64,000 nt of DNA from Fimbriimonas sp. (lineage in GTDB: Bacteria; Armatimonadota; Fimbriimonadia; Fimbriimonadales; Fimbriimonadaceae). Position 1 is the first letter of the stretch. Each line of letters starts with the position of its first letter. Under the pieces are notes generated by a model. The model was not told the origin of the DNA. It made no database searches and was given only the letters and a program-made list of their open reading frames with translations. Positions 1 through 8,272 of this stretch are shown in pieces. Location of the stretch: assembly GCA_029866005.1 (NCBI GenBank), contig JARXAE010000004.1, forward strand, positions 1 through 64,000, read 5' to 3'. Position numbers and translations under genes: made by a program.

Positions 1-315
1 TACCTGAGCAACCTCGTTCGCACTCAAGTTGGTGAGTTCTTTCTTGAGGGAGCTCAGCACCCCAAGGAAGCCACCCTTGATCGACTCATCCCGCTCGCGA
101 CAGCCCTTCAACCGATGCCGAGCCGTGAACTGAGTGAGACGGAACTCTTCCGAGTTCGGAACGGAAACCCTGTCGCAAACACGATCGTCGAAGACGGTCA
201 CCATTGCATGCTGGTGGACGCAAACGGTCAAGTCATGGCTGTTGCCCACGCTGATGGCAACGTATTGCAGCCCGAATGCGTTCTACCCACTGAGGCATTT
301 GATGAAGCTCTTTGA
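1..315 (+). CDS. truB: tRNA pseudouridine(55) synthase TruB, C-terminal part
   Basis: The frame is open from base 1 to TGA at 313-315, giving the last 104 residues; the start lies outside the window. TruB converts U55 of the T-loop of tRNAs to pseudouridine. The first residues (SNLVRTQVGEFFLEGA) match the end of the TruB catalytic domain, where an (R/L)RT.xGxF segment is conserved. The remaining 60 or so residues fit the PUA-like C-terminal domain (GNPVANTI, then a short beta-rich stretch ending VLPTEAFDEAL). The gene is followed with a 14-nt overlap by a DUF2752 gene. The catalytic Asp lies upstream and cannot be seen, so the call rests on the C-terminal region only. Confidence 0.75.
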   Translation, partial: YLSNLVRTQVGEFFLEGAQHPKEATLDRLIPLATALQPMPSRELSETELFRVRNGNPVANTIVEDGHHCMLVDANGQVMAVAHADGNVLQPECVLPTEAFDEAL

Positions 316-775
316 GGCCGACTCCAAACTAAAAATCCGAGCCCAGATGATATGGTTCTTCCTATGGCTCGGCGTAACTTGTGTCGGTCTATTCCTCAAG
401 CAAGACCCGCACCTCCACGGCACTCACCAGCAGCTTGGCCTACCACCCTGCCCGAGTGTCTTGCTGTTCAATCGCCCTTGCCCGGGTTGCGGACTCACGA
501 CGTCATGGACCGCACTTTTGCATCTTGATTTCGTTACATCCTGGCGTGCCCATCCGCTCGGGATTCCGATGTATCTTGGGTTCACCTTCGTTGCCCTCGG
601 TTGCCTCTACGGCAATATCAAAGGGCTTCGAATGCTCATCGACTCCAACTGGGCCAACATGGCCTTCGTAACTTTTGTTGTCATCTTCTTCATCTATGGC
701 GCCGCCCGGATGGCGATGACCACCAACTACCAAACTCAGAAGGAGCAGATCTGGAGTTCTGCGCTGAGGAGGTGA
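302..775 (+). CDS. DUF2752 domain membrane protein
   Basis: 157 residues with three predicted membrane segments (about residues 14-32, 80-100 and 118-138). Between the first two is the family signature FNRPCPGCGLTTSWTALLHLD, whose paired Cys residues (CPGCG) are characteristic of DUF2752. The function of the family is unknown. The ATG at 302 is chosen because the frame upstream of it reads through the truB C-terminus in another frame and has no similarity to anything, and because TGAGG lies about 8 nt upstream. It overlaps truB by 14 nt, so it is probably translationally coupled to it. Confidence 0.7.
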   Translation: MKLFEADSKLKIRAQMIWFFLWLGVTCVGLFLKQDPHLHGTHQQLGLPPCPSVLLFNRPCPGCGLTTSWTALLHLDFVTSWRAHPLGIPMYLGFTFVALGCLYGNIKGLRMLIDSNWANMAFVTFVVIFFIYGAARMAMTTNYQTQKEQIWSSALRR

Positions 776-881
776 GCGGTGAACAGTTACCGGTGAATAG
801 CGAGCAGTAAACTGGGCTCCTCGAAAGAAAACCGCAAACTTCTACCCTCGCTTCTCAACCATACACAGCTCACTGCTCACC
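771..881. repeat. imperfect inverted repeat before rsmE
   Basis: GGTGAGCGGTGAACAG at 771-786 matches, in inverted orientation and at 13 of 16 positions, the segment 866-881. A further degenerate copy (GGTGAATAGCGAGCAGT) starts at about 792. The stretch between DUF2752 and rsmE is otherwise without features. It looks like a degenerate simple-repeat element; no function can be assigned. Confidence 0.3.
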
Positions 882-890
882 GAAAACCGA

Positions 891-896
891 TAACCT
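891..896 (+). promoter_or_regulatory. TANNNT -10 box of rsmE
   Basis: TAACCT ends 5 nt before the rsmE ATG at 902 and there is no Shine-Dalgarno sequence. This is the arrangement seen upstream of several other genes in this window (TANNNT about 6 nt from ATG) and suggests a leaderless transcript. Confidence 0.4.
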
Positions 897-901
897 CAAC
901 G

Positions 902-1588
902 ATGTCTATTCGCGCCCTCCCTCGAATCTTCATTTCTGGAGCCGATATGGCGGCACCGTTCGAGATTCCGCGCGCGGAGTTCGACAAACTCCACAACGTC
1001 CTCCGCCTCCGCTCTGGAGCGCGGATCGGTGTTTTGCCAAACGACGGTTCTTTTTGGGAGTGCGAACTCGATGGTCGGTACGCCAAGCCCCTCGAAAAGC
1101 ACTTGCCCAATACCGAGCCTTCGCTCCACATCACCATTGCGCAGGCGCTACCGAAGGGTGACAAGTTGGATGATGTTGTCAGAGCCTGCACTGAGCTCGG
1201 CGTGAGCCACTTCATCGTTTTCCCCTCAGACCGAAGTATCGTTAAGTGGGAAGATAGAAAGCTGAACGACAAGATGCGCCGGCTTGAATCTCTCTCCAAA
1301 GAAGCCGCCGAAACAGCCTTCCGGACCAAGATTCCTCTCGTTGAGTACCGCCAAACGCTGGCAGATGTCATGCGAGAACCAAATCTCATTGCGCTCAGCG
1401 AGTCGGAGAAGGAATTCAAACAACTCTCAACTTCGAACCTCGAACCGTTAACCCTCGCCGTCGGCCCCGAAGGTGGTTGGTCCCCCAGAGAAGTCGAACT
1501 GCTAAAGCCCTACGCCGTAACGCTAGGCCCCAGAGTTCTCAGGACTGAGCACGCGGGCTTCGCCGCCGCCGCGAAGCTCCTAATTTAG
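902..1588 (+). CDS. rsmE: 16S rRNA m3U1498 methyltransferase RsmE
   Basis: 228 residues, the usual RsmE length. RsmE methylates N3 of U1498 in helix 44 of 16S rRNA with S-adenosylmethionine. The C-terminal SPOUT fold is diagnostic: LAVGPEGGWSPREVELL near residue 186 and LGPRVLRTEHAGFAAAA near 207-223, which form the trefoil-knot SAM site. The N-terminal part is the PUA-like domain, with LRLRSGARIGVLPNDG (about residues 38-53). The ATG at 902 is the first start and has a TANNNT box just before it. The gene is convergent with dsbD, the two 3' ends overlapping by 9 nt with no terminator hairpin between them. Confidence 0.92.
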   Translation: MSIRALPRIFISGADMAAPFEIPRAEFDKLHNVLRLRSGARIGVLPNDGSFWECELDGRYAKPLEKHLPNTEPSLHITIAQALPKGDKLDDVVRACTELGVSHFIVFPSDRSIVKWEDRKLNDKMRRLESLSKEAAETAFRTKIPLVEYRQTLADVMREPNLIALSESEKEFKQLSTSNLEPLTLAVGPEGGWSPREVELLKPYAVTLGPRVLRTEHAGFAAAAKLLI

Positions 1589-3412
1589 ACCTGAATCGAG
1601 CTTGCTCAGGAACTCATCCAGCTTATCGGTGAATGCCCACGAGGTCTTGACTACCTCACCGTCCGGTGAGACAATTGCGTAGGTTGGCAGAGTAACGGTT
1701 CCCACCATCCGCTGCATCATCTTTGCATTCTCCGCATCTTGCTTCGCATGAACGGGATCGTTGACACGGTCAATGTAGATCGACACAGGGACGTATTTTT
1801 TGAACCTTTCTTGAGTCTCTTTTCGAGTGAAAATGTTTTGCTCAACGACCCGGCAGTTGGTGCAATAAACGCCGGTGAAGTCTACAAAGATGGGTTTTCC
1901 GGTTTCCTTCGCTTTGGCTTTTGCCTCTTCCCACGATTCGACAAACAAGCTTTTCCATCCGGTGGCGGTTCCCGCCATGGTCTTGCCGGGGTATGGCGAT
2001 GGAGGCAAGAATCCTTCTAGCTGGCCTAGCTTCGTATCTCCAAACGCCATCAGGACCCAGACGCCTAGGCCCAAGGTGAACGCCCCAACTCCGCGCCGGA
2101 ACCACCCAATTTTCCCGTCATCTACCTTTGGCAGCTTGATCGCTCCGAAGCAGTACAGTCCGGCACCCAGAAGTAGCGCGAACCACAGTGACAGCATCAC
2201 CTCGCGGGTTAGAAAACCGTACGAGTAGCCGAGATCGAACGAACTGAAGAATTTGGTCGCGGCAATCAACTCAATGAAGCCCATATAAGCCTTGATGACA
2301 ACCATCCAAGCCCCCGATCGTGGGACCTTGCTGATGGCAGAAGGAAAGATGGCGAGCAAGAAGAACGGAATCGAAAACGTCGCCGAGAATCCAAGCATCC
2401 CTATGATTGGCCAGACATAGTTTCCGTTGGCCGCCGAGACCAGAACTCCGCCAACAAACGGCAGAGTGCATGTGAACGAAGTCAAGCTAAAGGTCAGTCC
2501 CATCAGAACCGGTGCTATCCAACCCTTTTTCCCGCTCGCGTCAAACCTGTTGACCAACTTTGGGGGGAGCCCGATCTCAAAAACTCCGAAAAGCGAGAGA
2601 GCAAGGATCACGAAAAGCGAACCCATTCCAAAGTTGAACCACGGATTATTAACGAGTTGGTTCAGCCCCGTCGCTCCAAAAGCCGCCGCAACGATGATTC
2701 CGAGGAACGTAAATGTTCCCACTATCCCACCGCAGAACAATAAAGCTTGCTTGACTCCTGACCCTTCTTCCTTTCGTTTGCTGAAAAACGAGACAGTGAT
2801 CGGAATCATTGGAAATACGCAAGGCGTTAAAAGCGCCGTTGCGCCCGCCGCAATTGAAAGCAGAAGGAACGGAATGATTCCCGCCTCCTGAGCCTTCTTA
2901 ATCTGCTCCGCTTCAGAAGATCCAGATGTTGATGTTCCAGCCGCCTGCTTGGGCTCGGCGACTTTTGCCTTCGGTTGCGTCACCGTTTCGCTGATAGGAA
3001 CGCCCGTCAACGGCAGTTCGGCATCGGTCGGAGGGATACACACTCCATCCTTACAAACCTGGTACTTCACCGCCAATTTCGCATCCGCCGACTTTACTGG
3101 TACCCAAAATCGCCCTGTTTCTTTGAAGAAGTCGACATTCTTGCTGAAGCCCTTGTCGAACTCGGTGTGCAGGCCCTCTTCTCCGATCTTTGCCGAAATG
3201 GGCTCGTCACCAACCCGAAACGTTGTGGGAAACGGTCCAGCCTCAATTTCCACCGTCGAGTACAAGTGCCACCCTGGTTTGATCGTTGCCTCGACCACCG
3301 CAGTAAGAGTAGGGGCCTTGCCCTCCAGACGCAAAACCTTCCAAGAGACCTCCCCCGCCGCAAACCCTAGGGCAGTCAAGATCAGAAGGATGAGGCTCGA
3401 GAGAAGTTTCAT
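1580..3412 (-). CDS. dsbD: thiol:disulfide interchange protein DsbD
   Basis: 610 residues. DsbD moves electrons from cytoplasmic thioredoxin across the inner membrane to extracytoplasmic disulfide reductases. Domain order is canonical: signal peptide (MKLLSSLILLILTALGFAAG), N-terminal immunoglobulin-like domain to about residue 145, a transmembrane domain with the two redox cysteines in TPCVFP (about 195) and FTCTLPF (about 314), and a C-terminal thioredoxin domain with CTNC near 516. The N-terminal domain contains KDGVCIPP, part of its redox pair. The ATG at 3412 is preferred to an in-frame upstream start at 3445 because it begins the signal peptide and the upstream codons lie inside the hppD terminator hairpin. 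That hairpin ends only 4 nt from the ATG. Confidence 0.93.
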   Translation of the reverse strand: MKLLSSLILLILTALGFAAGEVSWKVLRLEGKAPTLTAVVEATIKPGWHLYSTVEIEAGPFPTTFRVGDEPISAKIGEEGLHTEFDKGFSKNVDFFKETGRFWVPVKSADAKLAVKYQVCKDGVCIPPTDAELPLTGVPISETVTQPKAKVAEPKQAAGTSTSGSSEAEQIKKAQEAGIIPFLLLSIAAGATALLTPCVFPMIPITVSFFSKRKEEGSGVKQALLFCGGIVGTFTFLGIIVAAAFGATGLNQLVNNPWFNFGMGSLFVILALSLFGVFEIGLPPKLVNRFDASGKKGWIAPVLMGLTFSLTSFTCTLPFVGGVLVSAANGNYVWPIIGMLGFSATFSIPFFLLAIFPSAISKVPRSGAWMVVIKAYMGFIELIAATKFFSSFDLGYSYGFLTREVMLSLWFALLLGAGLYCFGAIKLPKVDDGKIGWFRRGVGAFTLGLGVWVLMAFGDTKLGQLEGFLPPSPYPGKTMAGTATGWKSLFVESWEEAKAKAKETGKPIFVDFTGVYCTNCRVVEQNIFTRKETQERFKKYVPVSIYIDRVNDPVHAKQDAENAKMMQRMVGTVTLPTYAIVSPDGEVVKTSWAFTDKLDEFLSKLDSGLN

Positions 3413-3416
3413 GTTC

Positions 3417-3453
3417 AAAAAGGAGAGGCTCCTTGGGCAACCCAAAGAGCCTC
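3417..3453 (-). terminator. rho-independent terminator after hppD
   Basis: A 13-bp stem with one G-T/mismatch position (GAGGCTCYTTGGG pairing, 3425-3437 with 3441-3453) and a 3-nt loop, followed on the minus strand by CC and five T (3421-3417). It terminates hppD transcription. The next gene, dsbD, starts 4 nt after the T run. Confidence 0.8.
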
Positions 3454-3475
3454 TTCTATTGTATTCGTTTAAGGC

Positions 3476-4564
3476 CTAAAGAGTTCCCCGAAGCTCCTGC
3501 TCCCGCTCGATCGACTCAAACAAAGCCTTGAAATTCCCCTTTCCAAAGCTCGTCGCTCCTTTGCGGTGAATGATTTCATAGAACAACGTCGGTCGGTCGG
3601 TGATCGGCTTGGTGAAGATCTGGAGTAGATACCCCTCATCATCTCGATCAACTAGGATTCCGAGCTCGGCTAGAACCTCAACGTCCTCGTCAATCTCACC
3701 AACGCGGTCTGTGAGGACCTCATAGTACGTCTTGGGAACTCTTAGGAACTGCATCCCCCGTGCCTTCAAAGCTGAAACGGTTGCGACAATATCGTCGGTA
3801 CGAAGTGCAACATGCTGAACTCCGGCCCCGCCGAAATACTCCAGATACTCGTCGATTTGGCTCTTCTTCTTGCCTGCTGCCGGTTCGTTGATGGGGAACT
3901 TGACGCGACCATTCCCGGAGGCCATGACCTTCGACATCAACGCTGTGTACTCCGTCGAAATGTCGTTGTCGTCGAACGAAATCAAGTTCTTGAAGCCGAG
4001 GATATCCTCGTACCACTTCACCCAAACATTCATCTGACCAAGTTCAACGTTGCCGACGCAGTGGTCAATCTCAACGATCCCAATCCCTTCGCCCGGCTCG
4101 TTCATCTCGGCGAAGCCCGGTAAGAAGTGACCCTTAAAATTATCGCGGTTGATGAAGGTGTGGAGCGTATCGCCGTAAGTGTGAATCGACGCAATACGAA
4201 CGTAGCCGAGTTCGTTTTCTAAGGAGTAAGGCTCGATTGCCGCCTTTGCCCCTCGCCGAACCGCTTCGTTGAATGCCCAATCGACGTCATCTACTTCGAA
4301 AGCGATGTCCCGAACGAAGTCACCGTGGATCGCCAGTGCATCGGCGATGTGGTGACCTGGCTTCACCGGAGCGGAGAACAGCAACTTGATGTCATTTTGC
4401 TCCAGGAGGTAGTCAACTTCGTGTCGAAGACCGGTCTCTAGTCCGTGTCGAGCGGTGATATTGAAGCCGAAGACGTGCTGGTAATAGAACGCCGACTGGC
4501 GCGCGTTTCCAACGTAGTGGCGAATGTGGTCAACCTTTCGAATCGGGAAGTTATCTTGCATCAT
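3476..4564 (-). CDS. hppD: 4-hydroxyphenylpyruvate dioxygenase
   Basis: 362 residues, full length for bacterial HPPD. It converts 4-hydroxyphenylpyruvate to homogentisate in tyrosine breakdown (or toward tocopherol/pyomelanin-type products). The iron ligands are present: His in VEIDHCVGNV (about residue 168), His in GVQHVALRTDDI (about 250) and Glu in LFYEIIHRKG (about 329). The C-terminal GATSFGKGNFKALFESIE is the conserved gating-helix region. The ATG at 4564 has GGAAGGA about 7 nt upstream. No other tyrosine-degradation gene (hmgA, maiA, fahA) is in the window, so the gene stands alone with its own terminator. Confidence 0.95.
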   Translation of the reverse strand: MMQDNFPIRKVDHIRHYVGNARQSAFYYQHVFGFNITARHGLETGLRHEVDYLLEQNDIKLLFSAPVKPGHHIADALAIHGDFVRDIAFEVDDVDWAFNEAVRRGAKAAIEPYSLENELGYVRIASIHTYGDTLHTFINRDNFKGHFLPGFAEMNEPGEGIGIVEIDHCVGNVELGQMNVWVKWYEDILGFKNLISFDDNDISTEYTALMSKVMASGNGRVKFPINEPAAGKKKSQIDEYLEYFGGAGVQHVALRTDDIVATVSALKARGMQFLRVPKTYYEVLTDRVGEIDEDVEVLAELGILVDRDDEGYLLQIFTKPITDRPTLFYEIIHRKGATSFGKGNFKALFESIEREQELRGTL

Positions 4565-4600
4565 CGCAAATCCTTCCCCACAGTTTACTAGGCGGTTAAC

Positions 4601-5875
4601 CTAGCTCAACCGGAAGATCGTCCGAAATATTGAAAGCCATGACGTAACTTCGGCGGGGGCCTGAGTTCCAGAAGGAGGCATTGCCGCGCAAGCGATTCCC
4701 AAACCGTCGATCGTCTCGGGTTTCAACTCCCAAAGCGGCTTTGGATCGGTCGTCTGGCCGTTGGAGGTAATCACCACTCCGCCTGGTGTCGAATGGATAT
4801 CGGCCTGATTCCCCTTTAGCAGTGCCGCCAGTGGCCTCTCCTGGGTTGTGATGTCGATTTCCTTCGACAACCAGCCGCGAAAAGCTGCTAGCGCCTGGTA
4901 GTGCATTAACATCGTCTGACCCTCTGGAACTGAGATGTTGGGGTTCTTTTGGAGCAAAGCTACGGCTCCATCAAAATCGTAAGCGTCTCGATGTCCCTCT
5001 AGCTCAGACATTTCCGCAGGCGTTAATGCAAATGCTGCGGTGGCAGGGGTGTTTGTTGAAGAAGCGTTTGTGTCTTCCGCTGGTGCGTTCGTCGCTTCGT
5101 TCTCGCCGCCAAGTTTCTTTCCGATGCTTTTGAGTGTGTTCTTGTCTGCTTTACCGCGAGGTATCGCCGCCATTCCGGTTTTTGAGGACTTCTGAGCCTG
5201 CGCCATCATGTAAACCGGAACCGCTGCCACGCCAATCATGATCAGCGTCAGGACCAGCATCAAAATCGCCCGCCGTCCGGTCGCACCACTTGGCCCTTCC
5301 CCGGCCGCTGGCGGTGTAAACAGAGCTTCCGCCGCTTGGAGCTTAAGCATCTCGTCAATCGCGGGCACTTCGTAGGTCGGAATCGGAGTTGGAATGTTCT
5401 TCGCCATCTGCCCCGGAACGTATCGGGCATCCATCTTCACCTTGTCTCTCACCAGCTTGTAAAACTCGGTTGACATCTTGATTGAATCTGGCTTCGCCAT
5501 CGACTGAATTCGCGCAGCCTGATTGACACCATCGCCGATGGTATTGCGCCCATTCAGGTGAATGTCTCCGATGTTGAGTCCGATACGATGCGACAGAATC
5601 CCGTCTGGTGGGTTCGATTGCTTCAAAGCATGAAAGGTTTGCTGTATATCCAGCGCGCACTGCATACACTGGGTTGCCGACTGGAAATACACCATCATGC
5701 CGTCGCCCATCGTGTTCAGAACTTCACCCTTGTAAGCCGTGACCGAGCGGAAAATGAGGTCAAAGTCGCGACGAAGAGCCCGCATTGTCCGCTCTTCATT
5801 GATCGCTGTCAGCTTACTGAAGCCCACCACGTCGGTGAACATAATTGACGCCAACGTTCGCTGTTCCTGATCCAT
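4601..5875 (-). CDS. class III nucleotidyl cyclase-homology protein
   Basis: 424 residues. An N-terminal cyclase homology domain (about 7-175) has both metal-binding aspartates (MFTDVVGFSKL and MGDGMMVYF) and the transition-state Asn and Arg (DGVNQAARI). The two purine-specifying positions are unusual: the Lys of adenylate cyclases is Asn (EVLNTMGDG) and the Asp before the WG/IG turn is also Asn (GRNTIGDGVN). The nucleotide made, if any, is therefore uncertain. One membrane segment follows (about 203-228, LMLVLTLIMIGVAAVPVYMM), then an Ala/Thr-rich linker and a C-terminal extracytoplasmic region of about 130 residues with no recognised fold. This topology, cyclase domain cytoplasmic at the N-terminus and an unknown outer domain, suggests signalling across the membrane, which is inference. 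Confidence 0.8.
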   Translation of the reverse strand: MDQEQRTLASIMFTDVVGFSKLTAINEERTMRALRRDFDLIFRSVTAYKGEVLNTMGDGMMVYFQSATQCMQCALDIQQTFHALKQSNPPDGILSHRIGLNIGDIHLNGRNTIGDGVNQAARIQSMAKPDSIKMSTEFYKLVRDKVKMDARYVPGQMAKNIPTPIPTYEVPAIDEMLKLQAAEALFTPPAAGEGPSGATGRRAILMLVLTLIMIGVAAVPVYMMAQAQKSSKTGMAAIPRGKADKNTLKSIGKKLGGENEATNAPAEDTNASSTNTPATAAFALTPAEMSELEGHRDAYDFDGAVALLQKNPNISVPEGQTMLMHYQALAAFRGWLSKEIDITTQERPLAALLKGNQADIHSTPGGVVITSNGQTTDPKPLWELKPETIDGLGIACAAMPPSGTQAPAEVTSWLSIFRTIFRLS

Positions 5876-5998
5876 GACTCTTTCCCCTTGTCACTAAGAC
5901 AACATTAAGACGACGAGTTTCCGACAATTGTGCCTCAAAAAAGTGAAGTCGAACTAAAACCCGCACGACCCCACTCCCCAGTCCGAGCTTCAAACGGG

Positions 5999-6004
5999 TA
6001 TATT
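5999..6004 (+). promoter_or_regulatory. -10 box of the tRNA-Thr gene
   Basis: TATATT lies 13 nt before the mature tRNA 5' end, the expected spacing for a tRNA promoter. No good -35 box is seen. Confidence 0.4.
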
Positions 6005-6017
6005 CTTCTTCCGATAA

Positions 6018-6092
6018 GCCGATGTAGCTCAGTGGCAGAGCAAGTCTTTCGTAAAGATTAGGTCGCGGGTTCGATTCCCATCATCGGCTCCA
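6018..6092 (+). tRNA. tRNA-Thr (anticodon CGT)
   Basis: A complete cloverleaf: perfect 7-bp acceptor stem (GCCGATG/CATCGGC), D-arm GCTC-AGTGGCA-GAGC, anticodon stem AGTCT/AGATT with loop TTCGTAA, 5-nt variable loop, T-arm with loop TTCGATT, discriminator T and encoded CCA (6090-6092). The anticodon at loop positions 3-5 is CGT, reading ACG (Thr). G1-C72, C2-G71 and the G35-U36 pair agree with known threonine identity elements. The T-stem has a C-A mismatch at the second pair and a G-T at the first, so it is slightly weak. A run of six T follows at about 6094. Confidence 0.85.
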
Positions 6093-6497
6093 GTTTTTTC
6101 GGTCTTCGTCTTTAAGACCCGATTCAGCCCGCTCAACTGCAATTTTCCAGACGAGGAAGCAATAGGCAAGCCCTCCGCCGAAGTGGAGCGCATCTCGAAG
6201 TCCCCTAATTGCATGGACTGCGGCAAGTTCATCACCGGGGCCGCTCCAGGCAAAGACTCCGATCTGAGGAGCAAACAGGATCATGGCAATGACCACTGGA
6301 TACCCCCGCCGAAAAAGCGCTGACAACACTCCCCCTGGCAGAAGGAAATGCAACCAAGTCCTGCTGGGTTTGAAGAAGCCAACTGTTCTGGAAGTGTGCA
6401 ACAAGGGTTCGCTTGCGAACTTCAAGATGACGGTCATGATCCCGTAGATCGCTAGGCATCCGAGGACAGACCACAAAACTCTTGCACCCAGTTTCAT
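6081..6497 (-). CDS. small integral membrane protein, unknown
   Basis: 138 residues with three or four hydrophobic segments (about 7-27, 47-60, 66-85, 105-122) and a charged C-terminus. I do not recognise the family. The last 12 nt lie antisense to the 3' end of the tRNA-Thr gene. The hydrophobic pattern and absence of any other gene in the 500 bp suggest it is real, but codon evidence was not computed. Confidence 0.5.
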   Translation of the reverse strand: MKLGARVLWSVLGCLAIYGIMTVILKFASEPLLHTSRTVGFFKPSRTWLHFLLPGGVLSALFRRGYPVVIAMILFAPQIGVFAWSGPGDELAAVHAIRGLRDALHFGGGLAYCFLVWKIAVERAESGLKDEDRKNWSR

Positions 6498-6634
6498 TCA
6501 GACACGCTAGAACACATTCTATTGGGATAATCCTATCACTGTGGTGCTCTATCGACAACCGAGCGTCTGATCAACAGCACAACTCTTAACTCCAAACCAG
6601 CAATTTCCCCTACTTTTCAGGTGCTAATGGATGT

Positions 6635-6640
6635 TATGCT
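6635..6640 (+). promoter_or_regulatory. TANNNT -10 box, probable leaderless promoter
   Basis: TATGCT is followed by exactly 6 nt and then the ATG of the DUF4253 gene at 6647. There is no room for a leader with a ribosome binding site. Confidence 0.5.
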
Positions 6641-6646
6641 AAGGCA

Positions 6647-7417
6647 ATGCTGAAGTGGTTGCAAGGGAGGAAGGAGAGAATCGAGGCCTCGCGAGACTCG
6701 ATCACTCACGCCGTAACCCGTCCTGCGCAGCAGCCGAGTACGCCGCTTCCCGTCCAAAAAGTCCGCATGGTTCGCATGCTCACAGGACACCTAGCGCTTA
6801 AGGAATTCCCCAATTCTCAAGCCCATTCCCAATGGCTCGCACTGCGGGCAAAGGTGAACGGCTCGCTCATCATTTTTGCCGACATTGAAGATCATAGCGA
6901 GATGCGTGCACCGGAGGCTCACCCTCAGCCCTCCCAAACCGAACACCCCGACTACAACGCCATCCTCGCCACCCATCTTCAGGTCCTCAGCGAAAAAGAC
7001 TTCCAACGGCACCGCCCCAACCCCTCGTCGCTGACCACCGGCGAGGTCGTGAAAGATTTCTTCACCCTGAAGGGAAGCAAAGCTACCACCCACCTCGGCG
7101 TAGTTCCAGTCAAGGAGCCTTGGAAAGTCCCCGCTACCGCTGCTTTTGGTAATTGGGAGCGCATTACTGACGACGATATTGTCACCGCTCACCTCAAATC
7201 ATGGTACGAGAAATACGGGGCAACTCCCGCCTTGATCGGTGCCGGACACCTCGAACTCTGGCTTGACCGTCCGATTACCGATCCCGAGATCGCCGCTGAC
7301 CTAGCCCTCGAGATGTTTTCGCTTTGCCCTGACATCATTGACGAAGGTCTGGAGACTACCGAAGCCCTCGCGATGTCGATCCTCGAAGCGCATGTCTGGT
7401 ACTTCTGGTGGGATTGA
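6647..7417 (+). CDS. DUF4253 domain protein
   Basis: 256 residues. The C-terminal third (about 160-256) matches DUF4253: a W near the start (NWERI), a helix with HLKSWYEKYGATPALIG, an aspartate/proline region and the family-typical end SILEAHVWYFWWD, in which W-(F/Y)-(F/W)WWD is the hallmark. The N-terminal part is basic and Pro-rich and resembles nothing known to me. Members of this family are found in scattered bacteria with no known biochemical role; some occur among immunity-like genes, but no toxin gene is adjacent here. No signal peptide is present, so it is probably cytoplasmic. Confidence 0.65.
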   Translation: MLKWLQGRKERIEASRDSITHAVTRPAQQPSTPLPVQKVRMVRMLTGHLALKEFPNSQAHSQWLALRAKVNGSLIIFADIEDHSEMRAPEAHPQPSQTEHPDYNAILATHLQVLSEKDFQRHRPNPSSLTTGEVVKDFFTLKGSKATTHLGVVPVKEPWKVPATAAFGNWERITDDDIVTAHLKSWYEKYGATPALIGAGHLELWLDRPITDPEIAADLALEMFSLCPDIIDEGLETTEALAMSILEAHVWYFWWD

Positions 7418-7528
7418 GAGTTGCTCGAACTTTCCAGAAACTCTGCCTGAACAGGATCGTTAGATTAACGAAGTCAAACTTGTGGCAAAATCTCTAACGA
7501 GACCGACCGCGCGTTTCCAAACAGTCAT

Positions 7529-8248
7529 ATGATCCTTTCCGCTGCCCTTGCAATTTCAATCGCTCAACCCACGGTCGTTGTCGTGGGCGATACCGTCGTG
7601 GCGGAGAAGACAGCTAAAGGCTGGAGGTCGCCCGAAAAGAACCTTCATCGTCAGAAGGTGAGCTTAAAGAGCTGGAGGCTAGACAGCACCGTTGCCGGGT
7701 TCGATGAGGAAATTGAATACGATGAGGGACCGCCAATGGAGTCCGTGCACATCAAGGGCATCGAATTGCCGGATAAAGATATTCTCTCCGTCTCCGGAAA
7801 TCCAAAATTTGCTCCGGTCACTCGGATCAGTCCCGAGAACCCGGAATACAAAAAGATTGCAGTGGAGTATGGCAAGTCTCGCGGTCGCAAAGCTGTGCCC
7901 GGAATCGAAGCTGGATTCCTCGCTGACCTCGACGGTGACGGTCGTCAAGAAGCCCTCTTGGTGATCGCCACCGACGCAAGCGTCAAAAAAGAAACCGGGT
8001 TCTGCGCCATCGTCCTCCGACACATGTCCGGTAAAAAGGTTGTTACCACCACCTTAGAATTCAACGGAATATGGGGCTACATGCGCGGTCCCTATCACGG
8101 CCGCGTTTACGGGGTCGGCGATTTCGACGGTAACGGCACCCGAGAGTTCATTTACACTTTCGAAGACCCCTGGGGAACCGACACCAAGCTTAAGCAGTTC
8201 AAGAACGGCAAAGTGAAGAATCTCTGCACAACCGCTTGGGGTGAGTAG
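7529..8248 (+). CDS. secreted protein with VCBS/FG-GAP-like repeats
   Basis: 239 residues with a short N-terminal hydrophobic segment (MILSAALAISIAQPTVVVVG) that looks like a signal peptide. Two segments, FLADLDGDGRQEALLV (about 130-145) and GVGDFDGNGTREFIYTF (about 197-213), have the D-x-D-G-D/N-G pattern of calcium-binding VCBS/FG-GAP repeats. The number of blades is too low for a complete propeller. The function is unknown; the pattern suggests an extracytoplasmic, possibly surface-associated protein. An inverted repeat lies between it and the following DUF1592 gene. Confidence 0.6.
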   Translation: MILSAALAISIAQPTVVVVGDTVVAEKTAKGWRSPEKNLHRQKVSLKSWRLDSTVAGFDEEIEYDEGPPMESVHIKGIELPDKDILSVSGNPKFAPVTRISPENPEYKKIAVEYGKSRGRKAVPGIEAGFLADLDGDGRQEALLVIATDASVKKETGFCAIVLRHMSGKKVVTTTLEFNGIWGYMRGPYHGRVYGVGDFDGNGTREFIYTFEDPWGTDTKLKQFKNGKVKNLCTTAWGE

Positions 8249-8272
8249 CCACCGTTGCTTCCGAGCGAAACA

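Noticed and set aside
6101-6119. Hairpin GGTCTT/AAGACC after tRNA-Thr as a terminator
   Set aside because: No T run follows it; the T run at about 6094 lies before it. The stem lies in the 3' coding part of the antisense membrane protein gene.
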